Source: Acanthacorydalis orientalis
Taxonomy: Eukaryota > Arthropoda > Insecta > Megaloptera > Corydalidae
Assembly (NCBI GenBank): GCA_034766995.1
Contig: CM068316.1
Location: forward strand, 19,306,590-19,370,589
Direction of reading: 5' to 3'
DNA: 64,000 nucleotides
The notes beneath the pieces are model-generated. The model had not been told where the DNA came from and searched no databases. It saw nothing but the letters and a program-made list of their open reading frames with translations. Positions 1 through 11,165 of this stretch are shown here, piece by piece (within the stretch, counting starts at the first letter, position 1; every line of letters begins with the position of its first letter). A program made the position numbers and the translations under genes.

Positions 1-246
1 AGTTTTATATCAATTTCTTTTAGATTTTTGAAGGAATTTTTTAGGTATTCTTATTTTTTTGAATTTTTATAACACATTCTTTTATGCAATTTTGGGTACA
101 TTTTAACTAATTGCCTTGGTTTTATACGGTTTAGAAAATTATGGAATGTATCTCCAATTTTTCAACGTGCTATGTCTTTTTTTGTGTGATTTTTCATATT
201 CAGTTTTCTATGGAACGTACCTACGCATAAAAAGAGACATGACTGT

Positions 247-247
<1 letters not shown>

Positions 248-308
<61 letters not shown>
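248..308. repeat. (TA)n microsatellite
   Basis: About 60 bp of uninterrupted TA dinucleotide. A Tyr-Ile reading frame through it is an artefact of the repeat. Confidence 0.97.
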
Positions 309-311
<3 letters not shown>

Positions 312-599
312 TCAATTGGATCTTATGGTCGAATAAATGATTTCGTATGTCTAAGATATTTCTCTTAGAGATTTGGGATTGATTGGTAACAAAATGATGA
401 ATTATTTTAAAAATTACAATATCGGTTGAACGTGACTACTCGTTGTGAGAACTGAAACTCATTCTGTGATACGTTATGTATTTTGTTTTTTTCTTTAAGT
501 AATTATTCTGAAAAAGATACACGTCTGTACAACGTTACGTACGTGTTGTATATATTTGCTCATTAAAATTACTTTTGATTTGAATAAACTCACGTAAAT

Positions 600-960
600 C
601 TGCATGAAAGTATCTCACAGTTCCGATCATCGTCATGTAAAACATGTTTTTTTTTTGTTTTCAACCACGAGTTAAAAACGTGAACCGCCCCATCCTTTTC
701 ACTCGGCGCCCCTGTTGTCGTAGACAAAGTGTCTCGCATATAAAACGATATAGTCATTTTAGTCAAACATTGCATGCACACTGTGTAGAGAAAGTGCAAC
801 GGAACGATCAGGCGTTTCAATACGGAACAACGTTGTTTTACATTTGAAACAAAAACACGAGCACTTATCTTTGTTACGCTGGGATGTTTTTCCCGCCAAG
901 TGATTTATATTTACCGGAACCGGAAGTTCAAAAAGAATGTCCCTGTATTTTAAATTTATC
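600..960. other. Higher-GC island, possible promoter or 5' exon
   Basis: This stretch has several CpG-containing words and no low-complexity repeat, unlike its surroundings. A TATA-box-like TATAAAA lies at about 739-745, with a weak initiator-like AGTCAAAC about 20 bases downstream, so a + strand start is conceivable. Short open frames run on both strands (590-820 minus, 644-847 plus), but neither matches a family I know. It could be a regulatory island, an unrecognised exon, or simply less decayed unique DNA. Confidence 0.2.
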
Positions 961-1260
961 GTCTCTACTTAAGCCTTTCTTTCTTGTTAATATTGTATCT
1001 GTGTTGTGTACGTGTGTGTGTGTATGTTTCGCGGTAAAAGAAATATGCTTTTCACGACAGTGATAGCCAACCTATTTCTTACGGAGCATCATGTTGTCTC
1101 TACCGAATCACATTGTAAAAAAATACGTTACTTGTTATTTCTTTATAATCTTTACGTTCAATACATTTTCCTTATCATTTACGAAATAGAAATGTTTAAA
1201 TTTGGCCATTTATTAAGATTATCGCGTTAAGAAGTATTATTGAAACATTCTTTTTAATTA

Positions 1261-1264
<4 letters not shown>

Positions 1265-1308
<44 letters not shown>
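1265..1308. repeat. (TA)n microsatellite
   Basis: About 44 bp of pure TA, lying some 110 bp before a mariner derivative. Confidence 0.95.
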
Positions 1309-1312
<4 letters not shown>

Positions 1313-1420
1313 TTATTGATAGGAATATCAACAGTTTTAATACAGGTAAATAACATTATTTTATTGTCATTTTTTCTGTTATTTACCACAAGTTTTAATA
1401 AATGATGACTAAAATATTAA

Positions 1421-1988
1421 TTAGGTTCGTAGGACAATAACTGCGGTTTCTGACCTTCAAATTCATGTACATTTTTCTTTTTTTGATTTTTATAGCTGTT
1501 TTAAGTTATCTAGAATTGTTGGCTGACTAACGTCTTACTTTTGTCCAAGTTCTTGAATTGTTGTGCGTGGTTCTGATTCAACTAATACATTCAGTTGGTC
1601 GTTATGAGTTGAAGAAGGATGGCTGCAACCTTCTTCATCTTCGTGGCTCTCGTCCCCAACAGGAAATTTTTGGAACCACCATTGCACCGTACGTTTTTTA
1701 ACAGTACCCACACCAAAAGCATCGTTTAGTTTATGAGCAATTTCTGCTATTTTACCACCTGTTTTGAACTCATACAAAAAAATGTTCTTATTTGCTTCTT
1801 TTCCAACTTTAATTCAATAGCCCAATTTGAAACAAAATTAATAATAAAACCAGTCGATGTTACCAAACTACAGACCGAAAAATGGACTTTTCACAAATAT
1901 TAACATGAACATGATGAAATAACACTTTCATTAAAAAAATTAAGGTTAAAATTTAGAAAACAACGCAATTATTTTCCTACTAACCAAA
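1421..1988 (-). mobile_element. Mariner deletion derivative (copy A)
   Basis: Both ends are recognisable: TTAGGTTCGTAGGACAATAA on the left, and the complement of the same terminus (ATTATTTTCCTACTAACCAAA) on the right, followed by TA. The transposase N-terminus reads on the minus strand. It has the MEKKQIRTFFLYEFKTG-like start (ATG mutated to TTG at 1804-1806), the helix-turn-helix region and the segment ending in RTTIQELGQK. A one-base loss then makes a stop. After roughly 120 codons the frame jumps to the 3' terminal DNA, so the catalytic DDD domain is missing. An intact mariner is about 1.3 kb; this copy is 568 bp and cannot move itself. The open frame at 1535-1777 is the transposase remnant, not a host gene. 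Confidence 0.92.
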
Positions 1989-2074
1989 TACAACAGTTTT
2001 ATCGAAAAAAATACTAATTTATTTCTTATTCACCATACTATGTATATATATATATATGTATATATATATATAAT

Positions 2075-2336
2075 CAGTGGCTCACACAGGGGGGAAAGAG
2101 GCACGGCACCACTCAAAGAAAAAGGAAAAAAATTACTATCCCCAATAAATACTCAGAGAGATTAATGTAACCACAACTGAAGTAATTCAAGACCACTGTG
2201 AAAAGAAAAAATACTGAATTTTATTCTTCAAATGAACTAATCTTATAATCAAATAATTAATTTTATTGAACTAAAATAATTTTTTTTGTATCCGTTTAAC
2301 TCTCCCGCACAAGATTAAATCATGAGTGCGCCACTA
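2075..2336. mobile_element. hAT-like MITE, family H1, copy 1
   Basis: It starts CAGTGGCTCACACAGG and ends GAGTGCGCCACTA, an imperfect terminal inverted repeat of the CAGTGGCGCAC type common in hAT elements. The copy at 48818-49081 aligns along its whole length, with shared internal words such as CTGAATTTTATTC and AGTGCGCCACT. It sits between two short TA arrays, so its 8-bp target duplication cannot be read unambiguously. At about 260 bp it carries no transposase and depends on one encoded elsewhere. Confidence 0.75.
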
Positions 2337-2506
2337 ATATATATATATATATAAAATTATAAACATACATAATATCCTACTAACATTTTATTAAATTCAA
2401 TTACATTATTTTTATATTGTGTAATTGTTTTTTTTATATATGTGAATTGCCGAACATGAATAAATTGACGATTATTAGTATTTTATGTTCTAAAGTGCTT
2501 TTACAT

Positions 2507-2507
<1 letters not shown>

Positions 2508-2564
<57 letters not shown>

Positions 2565-2571
2565 CATATAT

Positions 2572-2626
<55 letters not shown>
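2508..2626. repeat. (TA)n array with CATA interruptions
   Basis: About 120 bp of mostly TA, broken by TACATA and TACACATACATA units near 2520 and 2560. Confidence 0.95.
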
Positions 2627-2628
<2 letters not shown>

Positions 2629-2699
2629 GTATTCAATAACTAAAATTGTTTAATAATATATCTAAATAAAATATACATGTTTAATAATACACTTAAAAT

Positions 2700-3500
2700 A
2701 AATTGTATTATTAAATTCATTACAATATTATTCATTAGTACAAGTGATTTAACATGGCCTAATCTATGTTACGGTATTTAAAAAAAATATATACCAGTGG
2801 TTTCTAAAATGTCATTATCGCACGACGGAATATGTGCAATGCATGATTTTTTATTTATGAATAGTTTATACATTCATAAAAATTCTGTCCTTTTTATGTG
2901 TATTTTTATTCGAAAAATGTTCATTAATCATTAGTAATAAAATTGTTAAAAGAGTGTTAACAACTGTGTAATTAATATAATTATACCGCAAGTGATATAA
3001 TTGTTGATTAAGCGATTGTTTCTAATTTATTGATTACTTCCTGTCTTTTAAAAAGATTAAGATGTTTCTCATATTTTTCATACCGCGTACAGTTAATATT
3101 TAAATAAATAACAATTTAATCATATTATTTGTAACAATTTTATAGTCATATAATTTTATTTATTTGCTAATTTATTCAATTTATAATGGTTAAAGAATAT
3201 TTATTGATATATGAAATTTTAATTTAATACATATTTTTAAATCTATATGTTTTAAAATTTGTAAATGGTCGAAAATAATAATTAACAACCCTATAATATA
3301 GTCATTTATTAGTTTTATACCAAAAAAAGTACAGAGAAAATAAAAAAGAAATATTAATAATATTAATATAAAAATAAACTAAAAGTATGCTAATTTCCAG
3401 CAATAAAAGGTATTTAATCAGTCTTATATAATGGTGAACATTTATTTATTATACATATGTATGAATGTATATATACATAAATGTTAAACGATATCCATTG
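2700..3500. other. No feature seen
   Basis: A+T-rich unique-looking DNA with frequent stops in every frame. I see no terminal repeats and no coding signal. Confidence 0.6.
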
Positions 3501-3519
3501 AATATAATGGTAAAACGTT

Positions 3520-3850
3520 ATCTCAAAAGCAGATGAACAAATTTTATCCTGTCAGTGACAACAATCTCTCGAGGATAACTGGTACACGTATTCAGTACAA
3601 ACACATACATAGGTGTAAATAGTTAAGTTTCATTTTTATTCTTAACCACCTGACGAGACGTGTGGTCCGTCAACGTTGCGGTATTCGATTTTGCTTTTGA
3701 TATAAAATCAACAACGGAGGATAGTCCGACGCATGGTCTGCCACACACATACGTACACATTGCACTCACCCACACATTATAAAGGACAGATGTTGCGTTA
3801 AGTTAGAACGATAAATTACACGGATCCATTCACTCAATTCGTTATACATT
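3520..3850. other. Higher-GC island, possible regulatory DNA
   Basis: Composition is richer than the flanks, with CpG words such as GACGAGACG and GTCCGACGC. A TATA-like TATAAAGG lies near 3779-3786. At 3642 the string TTAACCACCTGACGAG looks like a piggyBac-type end, but I found no partner end. No long open frame is visible. Confidence 0.2.
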
Positions 3851-3895
3851 TCATGTAAAAATATTGTATTCCTACATGAACTTAAACACGTGAAA

Positions 3896-3898
<3 letters not shown>

Positions 3899-3958
<60 letters not shown>
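3899..3958. repeat. (TA)n microsatellite
   Basis: About 60 bp of uninterrupted TA directly after a stretch of unique sequence. Confidence 0.97.
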
Positions 3959-3963
<5 letters not shown>

Positions 3964-4140
3964 TGGATTAAATTTAATCTTTCATTTGATTATCATTATG
4001 GAAGAATTTTATAATATAAATAAAATATCATAAAGTACTAGCATTTTAAAATTGCATATATTTGTAAAGTAAATAATAATATTTTCTTCAGGGTTTTTTA
4101 ATTCAATTTTTTATTTATTTATTAGTATATTAATGAGAAT

Positions 4141-4412
4141 ACTTCAGTAAGTAAAAATTGATATTGTGATTAAAAAAAAACATTAAAAATTTTAGGATTT
4201 TTATATGAAATTATTTGACTAAAGTTATTAATTTGTCTGCTTTTTTATTAGAGTTCTTATTTTCAGGAAAACAGATTACTTCAATAGGTAAAAATATAAT
4301 GTTGTCATTAAAGAAAACATTAAAAACTTTAGAATTTTTATATGAAATTATTTAATTAAAGTTATTAATTTGTCTGATTTTTTATTCCAGTTCTTATTTT
4401 TAGAAAAACAAA
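4141..4412 (+). repeat. 137-bp tandem duplication
   Basis: Unit 1 (4141-4277) and unit 2 (4278-4412) share long blocks in the same order. Examples are ACTTCARTARGTAAAAAT, TATATGAAATTATTT, TAAAGTTATTAATTTGTCTG and a TTCTTATTTTYAGRAAAACA end. The units differ by scattered substitutions, so the duplication is old. Neither unit has coding potential. Confidence 0.85.
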
Positions 4413-4825
4413 TTTTTATATGTTATAAATTGTCTTTTTAATATTCTTTAATTTTGTTATTTTCAAAATTTATTTCGTCCGGCTTAAATAAGATTTGTGA
4501 AAAAATGGACTTATATTTTATTTAACTCTAGTCAAATAGAAAAAGTATGAGACGGAAACGTTGAGTTATTAAAAAAATTACACTGGAAATAAATTAATAT
4601 TTATTTATTTTTGTGTAATTATTTTATTAATCAAAAATCGTAACAATTGAATTAAATGTATTTTTTGTTTACTGGAAGTTATTAGATTAAAGAATCTTTC
4701 CCTTCTTATATCTCATTTTTCAGTTAAATAATAATAGAGAAAATTTGAGAAAACTATTAGGATAGGTCCAAAAAACCTCTTGCTGTTGGATATAATTCTT
4801 CATAAGTAGCGGTATTACCCTAGTA

Positions 4826-5158
4826 TTAGGTTGGTAGGAATATAATTGCGGTTTTTGTTTTCTGAATTCTAAATTCAGTTTTTTCAATTAAAGTGTCATT
4901 TCATCGTGTTCATGTTATCATCATTTTAAACTGCATTTTTCAGACTGTGTTTTGGTAATATCTCTTTTGGTTATATTATTAATTTTGCTTCAAATTGGTC
5001 TATTCAATTAAAGATGAAAAATAAGCAAATAAAACTACTTTTTGTATGAATTCAAAACGGGTGAGAAAGCAGTAGAAACTGCTCGTAGTTTAGTCATCCA
5101 ACAGTTCTCGACCACTAAAAACCACTTATTTATAAACCGCAATTCTATACCAATCAAA
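4826..5158 (+). mobile_element. Mariner deletion derivative (copy B)
   Basis: The left end TTAGGTTGGTAGGAATATAA follows TA. The right end reads ATAAACCGCAATTCTATACC. The transposase start ATGAAAAATAAGCAAATAAA and the YEFKTG-like segment are present on the plus strand. The frame then jumps from the ETAR segment straight to the VSHPTVLDH-like segment. It is therefore further deleted than copies A and F, at 333 bp, and it is inactive. Confidence 0.88.
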
Positions 5159-5159
5159 T

Positions 5160-5640
5160 CTCTCTCTACCCATCAAATAACTATAAAAATATTTTGAAAT
5201 AAATAATTATTACAAAAAACAGTTTTAAATGTATAGTTTTTAAAAAAATAATTTATTACGCCTTATTTTTCATTCATAAATAAACGAGATTTGCAAGTGA
5301 AACGAATATTAGTTACTTAAAAATAAATTTTGTATTTTTTTCCACTTAACTTACAAAGTTTTAATCTATGAATTATTTTATAGATAATGACAACATTATT
5401 TTCTGATGAGATTATCGTCAGGGAACTTTTATAATAAAATATTTTTAATAACAGAAATTTCCCTTTTCTAGAATCTAAATTATAACAAAGGGACACATTA
5501 ACACATCAAATATAAATATAAAATAATAAAAGTGTACAAAACTAAAACACATAAAATTAAATGATACAAAATAAAATATTTTTTTCAGAGAATCGGCCCA
5601 ATTGAATGAATAATGTTTAGATGGATATACATACATAAAT
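5160..5640. other. No feature seen
   Basis: A+T-rich DNA without repeats, terminal inverted repeats or open frames that I can support. Confidence 0.55.
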
Positions 5641-5680
5641 GTAATAGTTTTTTTACTTATTGTTCTTTGCGGATGTAATT

Positions 5681-5872
5681 TTAATACAGGAAGAGGATTT
5701 TTTTGTGTTTTAATTCAAAGATGTTTTGTACACGATGAGGGAGGCCAAGCTGACCAATTTGTTGTAGTCGAAAAGTACGTTGAATTTTTAATCGATTTTT
5801 ATTCATAGCGTAAGATGGAAAGTCTTGTAAAAGGGGTAAGTGAAGTCTGTCTCTCCGTATATCAGCTGTGAT
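5681..5872 (-). pseudogene. Unrecognised 63-codon open stretch, possible decayed exon
   Basis: The minus strand is free of stops for 63 codons between a TAG (5873-5875) and a TAA (5681-5683). The only ATG is at about codon 23. The predicted peptide has balanced composition, rich in Arg, Gln and Leu, including DFPSYAMNKNRLKIQ and QQIGQLGLPHRVQN. That is unlike the Tyr/Ile/Lys/Asn-rich chance frames nearby. I do not recognise the family. It could be a remnant of a retroelement or transposase gene, an exon, or chance in a slightly GC-richer patch. Confidence 0.25.
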
Positions 5873-6335
5873 CTAATGTGCCGTTGTGTTGCTTGTTTTT
5901 TAGTACGTTAAATGGCTGTTAAGGTAATTTTTTGGTTGAATTGAATTGCTTTCAATGCTACGATGTGAACTATAATTAAAAAAATAATCTATTTCATGTA
6001 TAACAAAAGGATGTTTTTGATCGCTTAATAACTGGTGTTAATAATAACAATATCTGGACGGGTCATCAAGTTTCGGGTAATCTCATCTTTGTTAAAAAAT
6101 AAAATGATCACTATTTATATGAATGCATACAGAAAACTTTGTTATTTATGTATGTATGTATATATATATATATACACTAGCAAGTATTTTAATGCAGTTT
6201 TAATTCTATTTTTTCCTTTTGTAATTCTAACCTGTAATCAGTATTTTGATATCACACTGGAAATTATTTCAACCATCAAACTGGTTTATTAATTGTTGCA
6301 AAAATATTCTATATTTAAAATATATACGTACGTAC

Positions 6336-6339
<4 letters not shown>

Positions 6340-6417
<78 letters not shown>
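6340..6417. repeat. (TA)n array, one AAATA break
   Basis: About 78 bp, preceded by an ACGTACGTACGTGCA segment at about 6324-6338. Confidence 0.95.
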
Positions 6418-6419
<2 letters not shown>

Positions 6420-6769
6420 GACATAAATCAAACAAAAATCACTTATAATACTGTCATTTTTCCTTTGTATTAATATATTTTTGTATCTTTTTAAATGAAT
6501 TATTTTTTTAAATAAAATTGATTTGTATCTCTTCAGTTCGAAACATTATTTAGTTTATTAAAAAGGTAACAAATAATATACAAAAGTATTTTCTCTCATA
6601 TTGTATATTTAAATGAATGAATTAATGAAATGCATTGATAAACATTCATAATTGTAAATATGACTTTAATAAACATTTATGGTAAAAAAAAGGTTTATAA
6701 TTAAGATATAAATTAATAAAACTTAACAATAATTAACAAAACATGTTTTAAATTATAACATGTTCAGTT

Positions 6770-6772
<3 letters not shown>

Positions 6773-6815
<43 letters not shown>
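6773..6815. repeat. (TA)n microsatellite followed by (TG)n
   Basis: About 43 bp of TA running into GAGTGTGTGTGTGTG up to about 6829. Confidence 0.95.
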
Positions 6816-6818
<3 letters not shown>

Positions 6819-7121
6819 TGTGTGTGTGTGAGACGGTAATTAAGACAACAGACTAAGTCAAAATATTGAAAAAAAGGATTTTATGATTTATTTTATATTA
6901 CAATTATTTACATTTTAATAATCTAGAAGAACTCAAAAAAACTGAAAAATGCATCGTTTAGTGACTGCAACGTTGGATGGTAAATATAATTCTGTTTTTG
7001 TTTATTTTGATAGTGGACTAAGTCATTTCCTTTTGGTATGCCTTGAATTTTTGGAAAAATACATGTACCTATCTAATTTTTGTATAAAACTATATTTATT
7101 TTAAAAGTAAATAAACCTTAA

Positions 7122-7553
7122 ATTAAGTCATCTCTTTTGCTTAAGTTCTCAAACGAACAAGTATATTGCTATTGGAAAACAAAATCTCTAGAGAAATCAA
7201 TTACAAAGAGAACGAAAAATATTAAGAGAGAATATGTTTATTGGTTGGAAGTACAATGAATCAGATTTCTAAAACATGTTCCTCATCAGATGTTTTATGA
7301 AACATGTTTAGATTATAGTGCAGAATTTCAGATTTTAGATCTTTTACCCAAAAAAAGAAGGCAGAAAAGATAAGAAAAAATCAATTATTTCCACTTATAT
7401 GCGAGTATTCGACCACTTACAAAAGAAAAATATAAGGATATAGTGGATCTTTTACCGCACATTCTTCCCGTTTTTCAAGAATAATTTCGTACTCTCAAAC
7501 ATTACAAAAAGAAAATACCATTATTGAAGAAGAAATCTCTAGTATTATTCTAA
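7122..7553 (+). pseudogene. Decayed C-terminal remnant of a transposon-type insect protein (DUF7869-like)
   Basis: One reading frame runs 143 codons with only three internal stops (TGA 7257, TAA 7371, TAA 7482) and no frameshift before the final TAA at 7551. DNA this A+T-rich should give far more stops by chance. The conceptual peptide has a basic stretch near residues 20-38 and a YVYWLEVQ(stop)IRFLKHVPHQMFY segment at about 38-59. Next come a basic LLPKKRRQKR at about 73-82 and then RPLTKEKYKDIVDLLPHILP at about 97-116. From memory, this order is the C-terminus of a large, repeated insect protein family annotated DUF7869. Those proteins are transposon-associated and their biochemical role is not established. 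I see the frame and motifs directly; the family name is recall. The upstream domain is not visible. A further open stretch in another frame (6949-7105) may or may not belong to it. The gene is dead. Confidence 0.5.
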
Positions 7554-7859
7554 ATTAAGATAACATGATTAAAATTACAAAATGTAAGTAAATACTGTTG
7601 TTCATAACTTCGTTTTTTGAATAAAACTGACATATTTTTGATTATAAGTAATTTTTAAGATGACTGAATAATTTTGCAAATAGTCTAAGTCAAATGAAGT
7701 GTCAAAAAACACATATTTTTTCACGACACTAGTAAAAATTCAAATTTACATAAAATATTTACATTATAACAATAAGTGTACAGGAAAATATTTTGTTACA
7801 TAATGGAAAATTATTTTTATGACACAACGCACATGTCTAAATATCTCAATACGAAAAAT

Positions 7860-7895
7860 ATATCATATATATATATAAATATAATATATATACAT

Positions 7896-7951
<56 letters not shown>
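7860..7951. repeat. (TA)n array, interrupted at its start
   Basis: Short broken TA blocks, then about 55 bp pure. Confidence 0.95.
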
Positions 7952-7953
<2 letters not shown>

Positions 7954-8721
7954 TAAAGCACAGAAATATTAATTTAAGAAGAATAATACAGATATCGTAA
8001 TTATTTTTATGTTAAAATATTTTTTATTTCAAACGCATCAATTCCAAATACTAATGATTTTGTTCAAAATTTATTTTCAATATAAAAAAATATTGTGATA
8101 AAAGTATCAATTTAGTTTTTAGAAATTTAAATGTTGTTTTTAATTTTTTCTTCTTTTAAATGGGTCATTTTAGAACGGCGTTGAACTCAAAGTTCATAAA
8201 ATCTACAAGATAATAAAACACAACATTGTAATATTTAATATGTAGAAAACGAATATATATATATATATAATTTTAAATGATAACTTCTTTTTATAGAACA
8301 ATCAATAACTCATACATTGATTGACTTTCACTTTACTTGCATAGCACTCGAATAATTAATATTAATTCTACTGATTGATCAATTCTATTCATTTGAAGTA
8401 ACTTAAGAAAATCATCTATTGTATTAGTAATTAAGACTTGTTATTATTATATGGTTTGAACTAATGAGTCATGAGTTTGAATTTATGATTATTAACTATG
8501 TTTGATTTTAGATAGAAAATTATATATGGAGTAGATATATAATTTCATATATAATCAAGAACAATCTCTTTTTATCATCACGAATAAATTTCACATATAT
8601 ATATATATATATATAAACTATATATAGGTATAAATGAAAATTGAACTTAAATTGATTTTAAAAAATCTGAAATTTTTCACATTTAGGAATTAATTAAATA
8701 TTGATTTCAATTTTATGAAAG

Positions 8722-8723
<2 letters not shown>

Positions 8724-8763
<40 letters not shown>

Positions 8764-8778
8764 CGTATATATATATAT

Positions 8779-8806
<28 letters not shown>
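8724..8806. repeat. (TA)n array with GTATGTACGTA interruption
   Basis: Two TA blocks separated by GTATGTACG and ending in a GTATGTATGTATC tail. Confidence 0.93.
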
Positions 8807-8811
<5 letters not shown>

Positions 8812-9532
8812 AGATGCCTATGTAAGTCAAAGAATTATTTCTATGACAACAGTTCATTTTTATAATAATACTTTCTTTCCGTTAAAGATGTCGCACTTGA
8901 GACATGCACACTCAACACTTATAAATTCGAATCCATCTTGTCTTATGAATTCAAGTCGAAAGGATTTTAATTTTCAGCGACGAGCGGGCAGATATTTTCA
9001 TATAATGACGAATTAAATCAGGGACAGTGATTAAAAAACGTATTCGAAGACACTGGCACTGCTGGAAGAATATTATTTCTTGAGCAATACCTCTCACTGA
9101 CTGGGATCCTACGTTTATCAAAAGTTTATCGTTGTGTTTTATGTTTTGTACGTTTTTCATGTGTATTTCTTGTTCTTATATTTTTTATTATATTTGTTTG
9201 ATTATATATACATTAGACACATTCGAGAATTAGTTAAGTTTTTTCAATATATGTTATTCTATTTTATTTGTCTTATATATAAACAGATATTTTTTCTGTA
9301 CATTTTCTAATTATTAATATATGAGTACTAATAGCAGTATTAAGTGTACTGATTGAAAAACTTTATTTTATTTATTGTTTTTCTTAATTAAATTACTCTT
9401 TTTGTGGGAATTTGGATTGTATCAGTAAGAATATCACGTTCAAAACTCATTTTATTTCAAAATGACCTACAAATACAAGTTAGTAAAACGATCTTAAAGA
9501 GTTATATTGAAAACTGATAATAACAAATAATA

Positions 9533-10072
9533 TTAGGTTATAAGAAAAATAATTGCGGTTTATGATATTCATATTCATTTTTTAATTGAAATGGTTTTAA
9601 GTGGTCCAGAACTGTTGGATGAGTAACATCTAAATTTTGTGCAAGCTCTCGAATTATTGTGCGTGGTTATGATTCAACTAACGCCTTAAATTGATCGTTA
9701 TGAACTGAAGAAGGACGACCATGACCTTCTCCATACTCAAGACTCTCGTCCCCCGCACGAAATTTTTGTTACTCTATTACACCGTACGTTTCTTAACAGT
9801 ACCCACATCAAAAGCATCCTTTAATTTATGAGCAGTTTCTGCTGTTTTACACAAAAAATTGCTCTTATTTGCTTCCTTTCCATTGTTAATTCAATATCAC
9901 AATTTGAAACAAAATTAATAATAAAACCAAAGGCGATGTTACTCAAATACAGACCGAAAAATTAATTTCAAAATTATATTAATAAGAACACGATGAAATG
10001 ATACTTTCATTAAAAAAAAATAAAGTTGGAATTCAGAACTCAAAAACCACAATTATTTTCCAATCAACCTAA
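9533..10072 (-). mobile_element. Mariner deletion derivative (copy C)
   Basis: It is flanked by TA on both sides, the mariner target duplication. The ends are TTAGGTTATAAGAAAAATAA and TTATTTTCCAATCAACCTAA. The internal order matches copies A and F: C-terminal tail words, the PTVLDH-like region, the RTTI region, then the start of the transposase at the right, all read on the minus strand. Several frameshifts and a short deletion in the CLKTGG-like segment (about 9845-9860) destroy the frame. The catalytic domain is absent, as in the other copies. Confidence 0.92.
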
Positions 10073-10089
10073 TAGTACAGAAAATATAA

Positions 10090-10700
10090 AGAAAAATCTT
10101 ATTTATCAAAAATGACCAACTCACACAACGTATAAAAATATGCTTCTATTAAAAAAAATGTAAATTATAGTTTTCAATTAAATCACATCCATTTTCAAAT
10201 AATTTCCAGTAATATGAATAATTCTCAATTAAATTTTTGACCTAATGTACTATATAATACCACATATATTTCATCTTTTAAAAGAATAACATTTATAATA
10301 ATAAAATTTATGTAGATTTTGTGATAATAATAGTAATTAATAATATTTTCTCTAAAACAATAAAACAATATCTGATATAATTAATAGGGTTTTAAAAAAT
10401 TTAAAACTATTTGTATTTTACCATACACAGATTAAATTTAACATTTTTTTTTTGAATAAAAAATTAAGCTTGTGTTGAAAAATACTTTTGTTCTGTAATT
10501 ATGTGCAATCTTTAACAAAAACAATAAATTATATAAAATTAAATACATTTTCCACTCATGTTACTTTATAATTATTAAATATCATACGTTTATGAATAAA
10601 ACAGAATAAATGTTTTTATAATATTATTGTACATAAAAGTTAATTGAGCGGAAGTTACTAAATGCACATTTATGGAAATCTGCAAGTATAATGGAATACA
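10090..10700. other. No feature seen
   Basis: A+T-rich DNA with many homopolymer runs. No repeats or coding frames were recognised. Confidence 0.55.
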
Positions 10701-10706
10701 GTTAAG

Positions 10707-10710
<4 letters not shown>

Positions 10711-10752
<42 letters not shown>
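10711..10752. repeat. (TA)n microsatellite
   Basis: About 42 bp of pure TA. Confidence 0.95.
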
Positions 10753-10755
<3 letters not shown>

Positions 10756-10939
10756 GTATATAGTCTGAGAAATGTTAAAGTAAATTTGAGGAATATTTTT
10801 TTATAAAATTTTATAGTATATTGAGAAAAAAGTCTTTATTCGTAATATGAAATCGTTTTTTTTTATCGATAATACATCAATCTTGTAATAAAGTTAGAGC
10901 CAGTTAAATAAACCGAATAAAACGATATACAAAACCAAT

Positions 10940-11165
10940 TTGACGAATGTACTTTCAGAGCGTATAAATCCGAAAGTCGATCGTAAAGTTCTGATCGCGA
11001 CACTGAAACTAAAAACTCTCAAGAGGTAAAAAGTAACCGAAGAGTTAAACATAGGGAAAAAGTTAAGAGTTTGAGAAAGAAATTAAAGGTGGTAGGTTGA
11101 ACAGTTGCACAATGCAATGTTGAACATGATTAATAAATAATATAGCCGGTAACGACACAAACGTA
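10940..11165. other. Higher-GC island
   Basis: It contains CpG words (GTCGATCGTAAAG, GATCGCGACACTG) and a TATA-like GCGTATAAATCCG near 10960. No open frame stands out. A regulatory segment or 5' exon is possible but unsupported beyond composition. Confidence 0.18.

Noticed and set aside
1535..1777. 80-codon frame as a host gene
   Set aside because: It is the N-terminal part of a mariner transposase inside an internally deleted element with both terminal repeats.
3642..3665. piggyBac-like terminus TTAACCACCTGACGAGACG
   Set aside because: No matching inverted end followed by TTAA was found in the next several hundred bases.
5821..5925. Possible short exon on the plus strand with GTAAGT donor and TTTTTTAG acceptor (ATGGAAAGTCTTGTAAAAG...)
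   Set aside because: Splice-like strings are frequent in such DNA, the exon would be tiny, and the opposite strand has a longer open frame.
8440..8495. Second SINE copy (TCATGAGTTTGAAT resembling a B box)
   Set aside because: No convincing A box and too A+T-rich to distinguish from chance.
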